From contig NZ_CP027706.1 of assembly GCF_003850565.1 (NCBI RefSeq), positions 5,704,001 to 5,768,000 of the forward strand: 64,000 bases of DNA, given 5' to 3'. The notes under the pieces were generated by a model that saw only the letters and a program-made list of their open reading frames with translations, did not search any database and had not been told where the DNA came from. This stretch comes from Pseudomonas sessilinigenes. Lineage in GTDB: Bacteria; Pseudomonadota; Gammaproteobacteria; Pseudomonadales; Pseudomonadaceae. Made by a program: the position numbers and the translations under genes. Shown one piece after another: positions 42,026 to 50,380 of the stretch; the stretch's first letter is position 1, and every line of letters starts with the position of its first letter.

Positions 42026-42865
42026 ATGAGTACGCACAACTGGATCGACCTGGCCCAGGACGCCGACACCGGCATCGAGACCCTGCGCGCCCATTTCACT
42101 GGCCACGCCTACGACCCGCACTGGCACGACAGCTACCTGGTGGGGGTCACCGAACAAGGTGTACAGCAGTTCAACTGCCGTCGCACCCGGCACCAGAGTA
42201 CACCCGGCAAGGTGTTTCTGCTCGAGCCCGGGGAAATCCACGACGGCGAGGCGCCCACCGCCGGTGGCTTCACCTACCGCATGCTGTACCTGGACCCGCA
42301 ATGGCTGACGCGCGAACTGGGAGCGCTGTTCGCCGAAGCGCCGATCGATAGCCAACTGGGGTTCGACAGCACCCTGGCCTGCGATCCACGGCTGGCCCAG
42401 GCCACCAGCGCGGCATTTCACAGCCTGCACCACGGCGAATTGCGCATCGTGCGCCAGAGCGCCATGGATCGCCTGCTCGAGCAATTGACCGGGCACCTGC
42501 AGTGGCGCCAGCGCTATGGCCACGACCCGCGCCTGCCCCGGGTGGCGCAACGGGCTCGCGACTACCTGCACGCCCACCTCTACCAGGACCTGAGCCTGGA
42601 AGCCCTGAGCAGCGCCTGCGGCGTCGACCGTTTCCGCCTGAGCCGGGCCTTCAAGGCCGCCTTCGGCCTGCCGCCCCACGCCTATCTGGTGCAATTGCGC
42701 CTGAGCCACGCCCGACGCTTGCTGGCCGGCGGTGCGGCACCGGCCGAGGTGGCCAGCGCCCTGGGCTTTGCCGACCAGAGCCATCTCGGGCGCTGGTTCA
42801 TGCGGGCTTACGGCCTGAGCCCGGCGCTGTACCGCAAGCGCTGCACAAAGCTTCCAGACGCCTGA
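42026..42865 (+). CDS. AraC-family regulator, probably controlling the adjacent LysE exporter
   Basis: The 279-residue protein has an AraC-type cupin sensor (HYDPHWHDSYLVGVTEQG-like segment, LEPGEIHDGEAP). Two helix-turn-helix units follow (SLEALSSACGVDRFRLSRAFKAAFGLPPHAYLVQLRLSHARRLL; EVASALGFADQSHLGRWFMRAYG). AraC/LysE pairs of exactly this arrangement are common in Pseudomonas and typically export an amino acid or homoserine-like compound. The LysE gene starts 50 bp downstream. Confidence 0.87.
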   Translation: MSTHNWIDLAQDADTGIETLRAHFTGHAYDPHWHDSYLVGVTEQGVQQFNCRRTRHQSTPGKVFLLEPGEIHDGEAPTAGGFTYRMLYLDPQWLTRELGALFAEAPIDSQLGFDSTLACDPRLAQATSAAFHSLHHGELRIVRQSAMDRLLEQLTGHLQWRQRYGHDPRLPRVAQRARDYLHAHLYQDLSLEALSSACGVDRFRLSRAFKAAFGLPPHAYLVQLRLSHARRLLAGGAAPAEVASALGFADQSHLGRWFMRAYGLSPALYRKRCTKLPDA

Positions 42866-42915
42866 GGCGCGGGCCGCGAAGATCAGCTCTTCGATCTTCA
42901 CTGGAGCGCCCCATC

Positions 42916-43521
42916 ATGTTGCCTGCCCTGCCCAGCCTGCTGCCCTTCGTCATGTTCGCCATCGTCGCCTCCATCACCCCGGGGCCAACCAATCTCCTGG
43001 TGCTGAGCAACAGTGCCCGTTATGGCCTGCGGGCCGCACTGCCGATCATTTTCGGCGCTGGCGGCGCCGCGGCTGGCATGGTCTGGCTGGTGGGCGGCGG
43101 GCTGGGGGACAAGCTGGCCCACCTGCCCGAGGTGCAACTGGCCATGCAAGTGGTCGGCCTGCTGTGGCTCAGCGGCCTGGCCTGGCAGATCTGGCACGCC
43201 CCGACCCACACCGCACACACCGCCGCGCAACGACGCTTGGGGTTCCTCGGCGCGGCGGCCCTGCAACTGGTGAACCCCAAGACCTGGCTGATGGCGTTGG
43301 CGGTGGTCAGCGTGTTCGCCGGGCCTGCGGATGATCGCCAGGGTCGGGTGCTGTGCCTGTCGCTGGTGTTCCTGCTCGTCGCCCTGCCCTGCCTGGGCGC
43401 CTGGGCCCTGCTGGGGGCTGGCTCGGCCCGCTGGCTGGGCTCGCCCCGGGCGATGCAGCGATTCAACCGGGGCATGGCGCTGCTGTTGCTGGCCGCCACC
43501 TGGCTGAGCCTGTGGGCCTGA
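42916..43521 (+). CDS. LysE/RhtB-family exporter
   Basis: The 201-residue protein has about six helices. The LysE/RhtB signature is visible: SITPGPTNLLVLSNSARYGLRAALPIIFGAG near the N-terminus and LQLVNPKTWLMALAV in the middle. It exports amino acids or related small molecules; which one is not clear. It is probably co-regulated with the AraC gene 50 bp upstream. Confidence 0.87.
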   Translation: MLPALPSLLPFVMFAIVASITPGPTNLLVLSNSARYGLRAALPIIFGAGGAAAGMVWLVGGGLGDKLAHLPEVQLAMQVVGLLWLSGLAWQIWHAPTHTAHTAAQRRLGFLGAAALQLVNPKTWLMALAVVSVFAGPADDRQGRVLCLSLVFLLVALPCLGAWALLGAGSARWLGSPRAMQRFNRGMALLLLAATWLSLWA

Positions 43522-43540
43522 GAGACCACCGGTCGCCACA

Positions 43541-43572
43541 GGCCCCAGGCCAATCATCCGGGGCCTGGGCCG
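43541..43572 (+). terminator. Imperfect GC-rich hairpin after lysE
   Basis: GGCCCCAGG and CCTGGGCC are separated by about 15 bases 20 bp past the LysE stop, with one bulged C. No T-run follows, so it is a weak terminator candidate. Confidence 0.3.
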
Positions 43573-43659
43573 GAATGCACCATTGGTCAGCCAGTAGCTG
43601 GATGTGCGTTGATTTACCCCCACACCGCTCTTGACGGCGCAACCGATTCTGCGGTTTCC

Positions 43660-43673
43660 TGAAACCGGTTTCA
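43660..43673. promoter_or_regulatory. PtxS operator 1 (upstream of ptxS)
   Basis: The perfect 14-bp palindrome TGAAACCGGTTTCA is the known PtxS binding site. It lies 54 bp before the ptxS start and just downstream of TTGACG (43631-43636), so bound PtxS should block its own promoter. 2-Ketogluconate is the known inducer in Pseudomonas. Confidence 0.9.
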
Positions 43674-43708
43674 GGCCAACCTCACAGATCCTGCGAACCG
43701 ATAATTCC

Positions 43709-43716
43709 AAGAACAA
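43709..43716 (+). promoter_or_regulatory. A-rich CA-type motif at the ptxS ribosome site
   Basis: AAGAACAA fits AAnAAnAA and overlaps the likely ribosome-binding region of ptxS (AAGG before the GTG start). It could mediate Hfq-Crc control. Confidence 0.35.
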
Positions 43717-43727
43717 GGTCATCGCCC

Positions 43728-44753
43728 GTGAATCAGTTTTCCGCCGCCCAGCGCAGCCGCGTCACCATGCTCGATGTCGCCCACCGTGCCGGAGTCTCCA
43801 AGGCCAGTGTGTCGCGCTTCATCGGCGAAGACCGCGCCCTGCTTTCCGACGCCATCGCCCTGCGCATCGAGCAAGCCATCAGCGAACTGGGCTATCGCCC
43901 GAACCAGATGGCCCGCGGCCTGAAGCGCGGGCGCACGCGCCTGATCGGCATGCTGGTGGCCGATATCCGCAACCCGTATTCGATTGCCGTGATGCACGGC
44001 GTGGAAACCGCCTGCCGCCTGCACGGCTACAGCCTGGTGGTGTGCAACACCGACCGCGACGACCAGCAGGAAGCCCGGCACCTGGCCAACCTGCGGGCCT
44101 ACAACATCGAAGGCCTGATCGTGAATACCCTGGGCCACCACCTGGACCAATTGCAGCAATTGCAGGAGGAAATGCCCATGGTGCTGGTGGATCGCAAGCT
44201 GGCGCAGTTGCAGGCTGACCTGGTGGGCCTGGACAACCCGGCGGCAGTGCACCTGGCCATCGAGCACCTGGAACAACAGGGCTACCGCGACCTGCTGCTG
44301 GTCAGCGAACCCCATGACGGCACCAGCTCGCGCCTGGAGCGCAGCACCAGCTTCCACGCCGAGATCGTCCGGCACCCGGCCCTGCGTGGCCAGGTGCTGG
44401 TAACCGGCAGCGGGCTCAACGCCGGCCTGCAAACCTTCCTCGACAGCCCGGGCCCAGGCCCCAAGGCGCTGTTCTGCGCCAACGGCGTGGCTGCCCTGGC
44501 AGCCACCAATGCCCTGCGCCAGCTCGACCGGCCGCTGTTCGGCGAGCTGGGCCTGATCGCCCTGGACGACCTGGACTGGTACCCGCTGGTGGGCAACGGT
44601 ATCACCGCCCTGGCCCAACCCACGGCGGCCATCGGCGCCAGCGCCTTCGAATGCCTGCTCAAGCGCCTGCGCGGCGATAGCGGCCCGGCCCGGGTGGTGG
44701 ACTTTCCCGCACAACTGATCGTCCGCGGCTCGACCCGCCAGGCCCGAGAGTAA
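43728..44753 (+). CDS. ptxS: LacI-family repressor PtxS of 2-ketogluconate genes
   Basis: The 341-residue LacI protein has its DNA-binding helix-turn-helix at residues 13-33 (TMLDVAHRAGVSKASVSRFIG), the hinge ARGLKRGRTRLIGM, and a sugar-binding domain with NPYSIAVMHGVETACRLHGYSLVVCNTDRD, extremely close to PtxS. It starts at GTG (43728) with AAGG upstream; the first ATG in frame is 13 codons later, inside the DNA-binding motif. Perfect operator palindromes lie before ptxS itself and before kguE. Confidence 0.92.
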   Translation: MNQFSAAQRSRVTMLDVAHRAGVSKASVSRFIGEDRALLSDAIALRIEQAISELGYRPNQMARGLKRGRTRLIGMLVADIRNPYSIAVMHGVETACRLHGYSLVVCNTDRDDQQEARHLANLRAYNIEGLIVNTLGHHLDQLQQLQEEMPMVLVDRKLAQLQADLVGLDNPAAVHLAIEHLEQQGYRDLLLVSEPHDGTSSRLERSTSFHAEIVRHPALRGQVLVTGSGLNAGLQTFLDSPGPGPKALFCANGVAALAATNALRQLDRPLFGELGLIALDDLDWYPLVGNGITALAQPTAAIGASAFECLLKRLRGDSGPARVVDFPAQLIVRGSTRQARE

Positions 44754-44790
44754 GGCTATGGAAGGCCGTGCGAGCCTGGGCGCATCGCGG

Positions 44791-44836
44791 GTAGCCGCTG
44801 CCGCAGGCTGCGCATGGACGCGCAGCGGCCACAAGG
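44791..44836. repeat. REP-like repeat copy 3, best-preserved
   Basis: GTAGCCGCTGCCGCAGG with return arm GCGCAGCGGCCAC forms a near-perfect imperfect-hairpin REP unit. It lies between ptxS and the kguE operator, so it separates the regulator transcript from the operon. Confidence 0.7.
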
Positions 44837-44878
44837 TGCGGCGAGCACAGGGATAGACAGCAATACGGCATTTATTCG

Positions 44879-44886
44879 AACAAAAA
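44879..44886 (+). promoter_or_regulatory. A-rich CA-type motif in the kguE leader
   Basis: AACAAAAA fits AAnAAnAA and abuts the PtxS operator, 27-34 bp before the kguE ATG. If transcription starts upstream, the kgu mRNA would carry it. Confidence 0.35.
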
Positions 44887-44900
44887 TGAAACCGGTTTCA
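44887..44900. promoter_or_regulatory. PtxS operator 2 (upstream of kguE)
   Basis: This is a second perfect TGAAACCGGTTTCA palindrome, 12 bp before the kguE ATG and overlapping the leader. Repression here controls the whole kguE-K-T-D operon. Confidence 0.9.
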
Positions 44901-44912
44901 GAGGTAGGTAAC

Positions 44913-45695
44913 ATGAACAGATCACCCGTTTCCATCAGCCTGTCCAGCTACGGCGCGGACCTGGTGCGCCAGCATGGCCAGGGGTATTTCATCCCCTTGG
45001 TGGCCGCCGCCGGGGCGTCGTGCATCGAATGGCGCGAAGAACTGCTGACCGGCGAGCACCCCGCCGAGCTGGCCCGGAGCGCCCGTGAACACGGGCTGGA
45101 CAGCGTGTATTCCTCGCCCCTGGAACTGTGGCAACCCGGGCGCTGCGAACCGGCCCCGGAACTGTCCGCCACTTTGCAGCGGGCCCGGGAGTTCGGCGCC
45201 CGGCAGCTCAAGGTGTCCCTTGGTCACTTCAACGAACACCACGACCTGCGCTGCCTGGCCAGCCTGCTGTTCCGCCAGCCGCTGCAGCTATTGGTAGAGA
45301 ACGACCAGACCACCCATGGCGGGCGCATCGAGCCGTTCCAGCGTTTCTTCAGCGCCGTGGAAGCCCTCAACCTGCCGCTGCGCATGACCTTCGACATCGG
45401 TAACTGGCAGTGGCAGGAACAATCGGCGGTCAACGCCGCGCGAGTGCTGGGCCGGCATGTCGGCTACGTGCACTGCAAGGCGGTGCGCCAGCGGGTCGAC
45501 GGCAAGTTGGTGGCGATACCGCCCGGCAGCCCGGAACTGCATCAGTGGGAACAACTGCTGCGGCACATGACCCAAGGTATTACCCGGGCCGTGGAATACC
45601 CGCTGCAAGGCAACGACCTGGTGCAGGTGACTGCCGGGCAGGTCGAGTTGTTGGCCCGCCTGGGCCAGTCGCGACTGGAGAACGCCAATGCCTGA
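44913..45695 (+). CDS. kguE: KguE, TIM-barrel epimerase-like protein of the 2-ketogluconate operon
   Basis: The 260-residue protein has an AP-endonuclease-2/xylose-isomerase-like TIM barrel (SCIEWREELL, LLVENDQTTHGG, MTFDIGNWQWQ, GYVHCKAV). It is the first gene of the kgu operon in pseudomonads; a sugar-epimerase role is assumed from fold, not proven. GAGGTAGG precedes the chosen ATG. An in-frame ATG 27 bp upstream lies inside the PtxS operator and is unlikely. It overlaps kguK by 8 bp. Confidence 0.85.
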   Translation: MNRSPVSISLSSYGADLVRQHGQGYFIPLVAAAGASCIEWREELLTGEHPAELARSAREHGLDSVYSSPLELWQPGRCEPAPELSATLQRAREFGARQLKVSLGHFNEHHDLRCLASLLFRQPLQLLVENDQTTHGGRIEPFQRFFSAVEALNLPLRMTFDIGNWQWQEQSAVNAARVLGRHVGYVHCKAVRQRVDGKLVAIPPGSPELHQWEQLLRHMTQGITRAVEYPLQGNDLVQVTAGQVELLARLGQSRLENANA

Positions 45696-46644
45696 GATCG
45701 ATATCCTGTCTTTCGGCGAGACCATGGCCATGTTCGTCGCCGAACACAGCGGCGACCTGGCCCAGGTCGAGCACTTCCACAAACGTATCGCCGGAGCCGA
45801 CAGCAACGTGGCCATCGGCCTGTCGCGCCTGGGCTTCAAGGTCGCCTGGCTGAGCCGGGTCGGCAACGACTCCCTGGGGCGCTTCGTGCTCGACACCCTC
45901 AAGGCCGAGGGCCTGGACTGCCGCTTCGTGCGTTGCGACCCGCTGCACCCCACCGGCTTCCAGCTCAAGTCCCGGGAAGACAACGGCGATGACCCCAAGG
46001 TGGAATATTTCCGCCGTGGCTCAGCGGCCAGCCACTTGGGCATCAGTGACGTCGCGCCGCCGCTGCTGCAGGCCCGGCACCTGCATGCCACGGGCATTCC
46101 CGCAGCGTTGTCGGAGTCGGCCCGGGAACTCACCACATACCTGATGCGGACCCAGCGCACCACGGGGCGCAGCGTGTCCTTCGATCCCAACCTGCGCCCC
46201 ACACTATGGCCCAGCGAGAGCGTGATGATCCGTGAGATCAACCGCCTGGCGGCCCTGGCCCATTGGGTGCTGCCGGGGCTCGGCGAAGGCCGGCTGCTGA
46301 CCGGCCACGAGGACCCGGCGGACATCGCCGCCTTCTACCTGGACCAGGGTGCCGAGGCGGTGGTGATCAAGCTCGGTGCCCATGGCGCCTACTACCGCAC
46401 CCACCAGGATGCCGGCTTCGTCGAGGGCGTACCGGTGCCCCAGGTGGTGGACACCGTGGGTGCCGGCGACGCCTTCGCCGTCGGCCTGGTCAGCGCCCTG
46501 CTGGAAAGCTGCGGCATGGCCGAGGCCGTGCAGCGGGCCAACTGGACCGGCAGCCGCGCGGTACAGAGCCGGGGTGACATGGAGGGCCTGCCTTATCGCC
46601 ATGAGTTGCCTACGGAGCCGCCGTGCCTCAAGGCGGCGCTGTAG
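45688..46644 (+). CDS. kguK: 2-Ketogluconate kinase KguK (PfkB family)
   Basis: The 318-residue ribokinase-fold enzyme has the N-terminal PfkB motif (GADSNVAIGLSRLGFKVAWLSRVGND) and the C-terminal signature DTVGAGDAFAVGLVSALL with the catalytic Asp. It phosphorylates 2-ketogluconate to 2-keto-6-phosphogluconate in the cytoplasm. CTGGAG precedes the ATG inside the end of kguE. It is followed by the transporter and reductase genes. Confidence 0.9.
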   Translation: MPEIDILSFGETMAMFVAEHSGDLAQVEHFHKRIAGADSNVAIGLSRLGFKVAWLSRVGNDSLGRFVLDTLKAEGLDCRFVRCDPLHPTGFQLKSREDNGDDPKVEYFRRGSAASHLGISDVAPPLLQARHLHATGIPAALSESARELTTYLMRTQRTTGRSVSFDPNLRPTLWPSESVMIREINRLAALAHWVLPGLGEGRLLTGHEDPADIAAFYLDQGAEAVVIKLGAHGAYYRTHQDAGFVEGVPVPQVVDTVGAGDAFAVGLVSALLESCGMAEAVQRANWTGSRAVQSRGDMEGLPYRHELPTEPPCLKAAL

Positions 46645-46684
46645 CGGCTGGCCAAACGCCCCAAGAACCACCTGTTGCGACAAA

Positions 46685-46692
46685 AACAACAA
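46685..46692 (+). promoter_or_regulatory. A-rich CA-type motif before kguT
   Basis: AACAACAA (within AAAAACAACAAG) fits AAnAAnAA and lies just upstream of the CAGGAG ribosome site of kguT, the usual place for Hfq-Crc translational repression of a transporter. Confidence 0.55.
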
Positions 46693-46708
46693 GCTCAGGA
46701 GAACGCCC

Positions 46709-48004
46709 ATGGATACGCTCAAACTCGCCGCCCGCCGCTGGTGGTACATCATGCCCATCGTCTTCATCACCTACAGCCTGGCCTACCTGGACCGCGCCAA
46801 CTACGGTTTCGCCGCTGCCTCGGGCATGGCCGCCGACCTGAACATCACCCCGGGCCTGTCGTCGCTGTTGGGCGCCCTGTTTTTCCTCGGTTACTTCTTC
46901 TTCCAGGTGCCCGGGGCGATCTATGCGCAAAAGCGCAGCGTGAAGAAGCTGATCTTCGTCAGCCTGATCCTCTGGGGCGGCCTGGCCACGCTCACCGGCA
47001 TTGTCGCCAACGCCTACACGCTGATCGCCATCCGCTTCATGCTCGGCGTGGTGGAAGCCGCGGTGATGCCAGCGATGCTGGTGTATTTGTGCCATTGGTT
47101 CACCCGGGCCGAACGCTCGCGGGCCAATACCTTCCTGATCCTCGGCAACCCGGTGACCATGCTGTGGATGTCGGTGGTCTCGGGTTATCTGGTGGAGCAC
47201 TTCAGCTGGCGCTGGATGTTCATCATCGAAGGCCTGCCGGCAGTGCTCTGGGCCTTTATCTGGTGGCGCCTGGCCGATGACCGGCCAAGCCAGGCCAAAT
47301 GGCTGGGCGAGCAGGAAAAACAAGACCTGGAAAACGCCCTGGCCGCCGAGCAGCAAGGCATCAAGGCGGTGAAAAACTACGCCGAGGCGTTCCGCTCGCC
47401 CAAGGTGATCCTCCTGGCCCTGCAGTTCTTCTGCTGGAGCATCGGCGTCTACGGGTTCGTCCTCTGGTTGCCATCGATCCTCAAGCAAGGCGCGCAGATG
47501 GACATGGTCGAGGCCGGTTGGCTCTCGGCCTTGCCCTACCTGGCGGCGGTGATCGCCATGCTCGCGGTGTCCTGGGGCTCGGACCGAACCCAGAAGCGCA
47601 AGCGCTTCGTCTGGCCACCGCTGCTGGTGGCCGCCTTCGCCTTCTACGGCTCGTACCTGCTGGGGGCGGAGCACTTCTGGTGGTCCTACGCCCTGCTGGT
47701 GCTCGCCGGGGCCTGCATGTACGCGCCCTACGGGCCGTTCTTCGCCATCGTCCCGGAAATCCTGCCGGCCAACGTCGCCGGTGGCGCCATGGCGCTGATC
47801 AACAGCATGGGCGCCCTGGGCTCCTTCGGCGGCTCCTACCTGGTGGGCTACCTGAACAGCGCCACCGGTTCGCCGGCGGCCTCCTACCTGCTGATGAGCG
47901 GCGCGCTGCTGCTCTCGGTGCTGCTCACCCTGTTGCTCAAGCCCGGCGCCAGCACGCCGCAGGCCAAACCCCTGGCGCTGCGCCGGCGCCTGGCCCATTC
48001 CTGA
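46709..48004 (+). CDS. kguT: 2-Ketogluconate transporter KguT (MFS, ACS family)
   Basis: The 431-residue protein has 12 helices and anion:cation symporter features (YLDRANYGFAAASGMAADLNI at helix 1; FFLGYFFFQVPGAIYAQK; WRWMFIIEGLPAVLWAF). It imports 2-ketogluconate made in the periplasm from glucose. The 64-bp gap from kguK holds a CA motif and an AGGAG site. Operon position and PtxS control support the substrate. Confidence 0.9.
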   Translation: MDTLKLAARRWWYIMPIVFITYSLAYLDRANYGFAAASGMAADLNITPGLSSLLGALFFLGYFFFQVPGAIYAQKRSVKKLIFVSLILWGGLATLTGIVANAYTLIAIRFMLGVVEAAVMPAMLVYLCHWFTRAERSRANTFLILGNPVTMLWMSVVSGYLVEHFSWRWMFIIEGLPAVLWAFIWWRLADDRPSQAKWLGEQEKQDLENALAAEQQGIKAVKNYAEAFRSPKVILLALQFFCWSIGVYGFVLWLPSILKQGAQMDMVEAGWLSALPYLAAVIAMLAVSWGSDRTQKRKRFVWPPLLVAAFAFYGSYLLGAEHFWWSYALLVLAGACMYAPYGPFFAIVPEILPANVAGGAMALINSMGALGSFGGSYLVGYLNSATGSPAASYLLMSGALLLSVLLTLLLKPGASTPQAKPLALRRRLAHS

Positions 48005-48022
48005 ATCGCCACAGAGACTTTC

Positions 48023-49003
48023 ATGAAAAAACATCTGCTGCTGTACAAAAAACTCTCACCGTCGCTGATGGCACGCCTGCAGGAACAGGTGGCGGTCACC
48101 CTGATCGAAAACCTCGACGATACCGGCCTGGAGCGCTTGCGCCAGGCCCTGCCCGAGGCCCATGGCCTACTGGGTGCAAGCCTGCGCCTGGATGCGGCAT
48201 TGCTGGATCGGGCGCCACGGCTGGAGGCGGTGGCCAGCGTCTCGGTGGGGGTCGACAACTACGATATCGACTACCTGACCCGGCGCGGCATCCTCCTGAG
48301 CAACACCCCCGACGTGCTCACCGAGACCACCGCCGACACCGGCTTCGCGTTGATCCTGGCCAGTGCCCGGCGCGTGGTGGAGCTGGCCGGCATGGTTCGC
48401 GCCGGGCAGTGGAACCGTAATATCGGCCCGGCGCATTTTGGCAGCGACGTACACGGCAAGACCCTGGGCATCATCGGCATGGGCCGTATCGGCGAGGCCC
48501 TGGCCCAGCGTGGGCACTTCGGCTTCGGCATGCCGGTGATCTACCACAGCAACCACCCCAAGCCTGCGGTGGAGCAACGCTTCGGGGCCCGCTATCGCAG
48601 CCTCGAGCAACTGCTGCAAGAAGCCGACTTCATCTGCCTGACCCTGCCCCTGACCCCGCAAACCCAAGGCCTGATCGGCGCCCGAGAGTTCGCCCTCATG
48701 CGCCCCGAAAGCATCTTCATCAATATTTCCCGGGGCAAGGTAGTGGACGAGGCGGCGCTGATCCAGGCGCTGCAGGAGCGGCGCATCCGTGGCGCAGGCC
48801 TGGACGTGTTCGAGCGCGAGCCGCTGGACCACCATTCGCCGCTGCTGCAACTGTCCAACGTGGTCGCCACCCCGCACATCGGCTCGGCCACCTTCGAAAC
48901 CCGCGAGGCCATGGCCCGCTGCGCGGTGGACAACATCCTCGCGGCGCTCGCGGGCCAGCGTCCGCCGAACCTGGTCAACCCGGCGGCCTGGAACCGCCCA
49001 TGA
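48023..49003 (+). CDS. kguD: 2-Keto-6-phosphogluconate reductase KguD
   Basis: The 326-residue D-2-hydroxyacid dehydrogenase has NAD(P)-binding GIIGMGRIGEALAQR and the catalytic set: Arg in ISRGKVVDEAAL, Glu in DVFEREPL, and His in ATPHIGSAT. It reduces 2-keto-6-phosphogluconate to 6-phosphogluconate, feeding the Entner-Doudoroff pathway. It ends the operon; a REP-like repeat follows 10 bp later. Confidence 0.9.
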   Translation: MKKHLLLYKKLSPSLMARLQEQVAVTLIENLDDTGLERLRQALPEAHGLLGASLRLDAALLDRAPRLEAVASVSVGVDNYDIDYLTRRGILLSNTPDVLTETTADTGFALILASARRVVELAGMVRAGQWNRNIGPAHFGSDVHGKTLGIIGMGRIGEALAQRGHFGFGMPVIYHSNHPKPAVEQRFGARYRSLEQLLQEADFICLTLPLTPQTQGLIGAREFALMRPESIFINISRGKVVDEAALIQALQERRIRGAGLDVFEREPLDHHSPLLQLSNVVATPHIGSATFETREAMARCAVDNILAALAGQRPPNLVNPAAWNRP

Positions 49004-49013
49004 CCCGGTGCCT

Positions 49014-49075
49014 GGTAGCCGCAGTCGAACCTGCCAAGTGGCGGCCGCTATGCGCCCGTGCGGCAGCGGCTACAC
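49014..49075. repeat. REP-like inverted pair after kguD (copy 4)
   Basis: GGTAGCCGCAGTCG at the left and TGCGGCAGCGGCTACA at the right are opposite-facing ends of the GTAGCCGCTGCCGCA family, with a central GCGGCCGC-type core. It lies between the convergent kguD and aminotransferase genes. Confidence 0.65.
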
Positions 49076-49132
49076 CAGTGCGCCATCTTTAAGGCGAGGC
49101 TGTGACAAGGCCCTCGGGGCACATTGGCCACG

Positions 49133-50305
49133 TCACAGCAGCGAGGCGGTGAAACGGGTAATGCGCCGACAGGCCTCGGCCAGGCGTTCACAATCCACCA
49201 CCAGCGCGATACGGATATGCCCGACCACACTGGGGCCAAAGGCATCGCCGGCCAGCACTGAAACACCCTGGCCCTCCAACAGGCCTTCGGCATAGGCCTG
49301 GGCCCCCAGGCCCGTCTTGCGGATATCGACCATGACGAACATGCCGCCGTCGGGCCGCACCGGATGCAACCCGGGGCACTGCTCCAGCATGGCGCACACC
49401 AGGTCCCGGCGTCGGCGATACTCCTCACGCATGCTCACCAGTTCCGGCAAGTCGCTGGACAACGCCACCACCGCGGCATTCTGGATGAAATCCGGCAAGC
49501 CATAGAGCATGCACAGGGCCAGGTTACCCAGGTGCCCGGCCAGCACCGTGGGGGCTATGACCCAGCCGATCCGCCAGCCGCTCATGGCATGGGACTTGGA
49601 CAGGCTGTTGATGGTCGCCGTGCGCTCGCCCATCCGTGGCAGGCTGGCCGGGCTCAGGTGCTGCCCCTCGTACAACAGGTCGCTGTAGACCTCATCGGAA
49701 ATCAGCCACAGGTCGTGCTTAAGGCACAAGCGCGCCAGGGCCTGCCAATCATCCAGGGACAGGCTGGCACCCGAGGGATTGTTCGGGCTGTTGAGCAGCA
49801 TCGCGCGGGTGTTCGGGCCGATCCGCGCCGCAACGTCCTGTGGGTCGACGCAAAAGCCCCGCTCGGCCCGCACCGGTACCGGCACCACCGTGGCCCCGCA
49901 TGCACCAATCACCCCTTCGTAGGTGACGTACATGGGTTCGGCCACCAGCACTTCGTCCCCCGGCCCCAGCAGGCACTGGGCGACCGAGAACACCGCGCAT
50001 TGCGCTCCTGGCAGCACCACCACATGTTCGGCATCGACCACCTGGCCGCTGCGTTGGTGATGGCAGCGGGCGATGCAGCTGCGCAGCGCCAGGTTGCCGC
50101 GTACCTCCGAGTAGTGCGTATCACCGGCCAACAGGCTGTCGATGGCCGCCTGGACCACCGGTCCCGGGGTATCGAAATCCGGGTCGCCAATGGTCAGCAG
50201 CAGTACGTCACGCCCTTGATCGCGCAGGACCAGGGCCCGGTAGTGGATATTCCAGGCCGCAGAGCCTTCGCCGGCGATCCGTTGGGTCAGGGCTGAGTAG
50301 CGCAT
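49133..50305 (-). CDS. aruH: PLP-dependent aminotransferase, AruH-like (arginine:pyruvate transaminase)
   Basis: The 390-residue class I aminotransferase has MRYSALTQRIAGEGSAAW at the start, LLTIGDPDFDTPGPVVQAAID, LNSPNNPSGASLSLDDW, and the PLP Lys in NSLSKSHAMSGWRIGW. These closely parallel P. aeruginosa AruH, which transfers the amino group of arginine to pyruvate. AAGGAG lies 6 nt before the ATG. No aruI (2-ketoarginine decarboxylase) is adjacent, so the exact substrate is less certain than the family. A chemoreceptor gene lies just upstream on the same strand. Confidence 0.75.
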   Translation of the reverse strand: MRYSALTQRIAGEGSAAWNIHYRALVLRDQGRDVLLLTIGDPDFDTPGPVVQAAIDSLLAGDTHYSEVRGNLALRSCIARCHHQRSGQVVDAEHVVVLPGAQCAVFSVAQCLLGPGDEVLVAEPMYVTYEGVIGACGATVVPVPVRAERGFCVDPQDVAARIGPNTRAMLLNSPNNPSGASLSLDDWQALARLCLKHDLWLISDEVYSDLLYEGQHLSPASLPRMGERTATINSLSKSHAMSGWRIGWVIAPTVLAGHLGNLALCMLYGLPDFIQNAAVVALSSDLPELVSMREEYRRRRDLVCAMLEQCPGLHPVRPDGGMFVMVDIRKTGLGAQAYAEGLLEGQGVSVLAGDAFGPSVVGHIRIALVVDCERLAEACRRITRFTASLL

Positions 50306-50380
50306 GGCTTTCTCCTTGAAAGACGCCTCAGCCCAAACCCTAGGTGCTGTAACCGGACTCGTCGAGCGGCCCGGTGCAGG

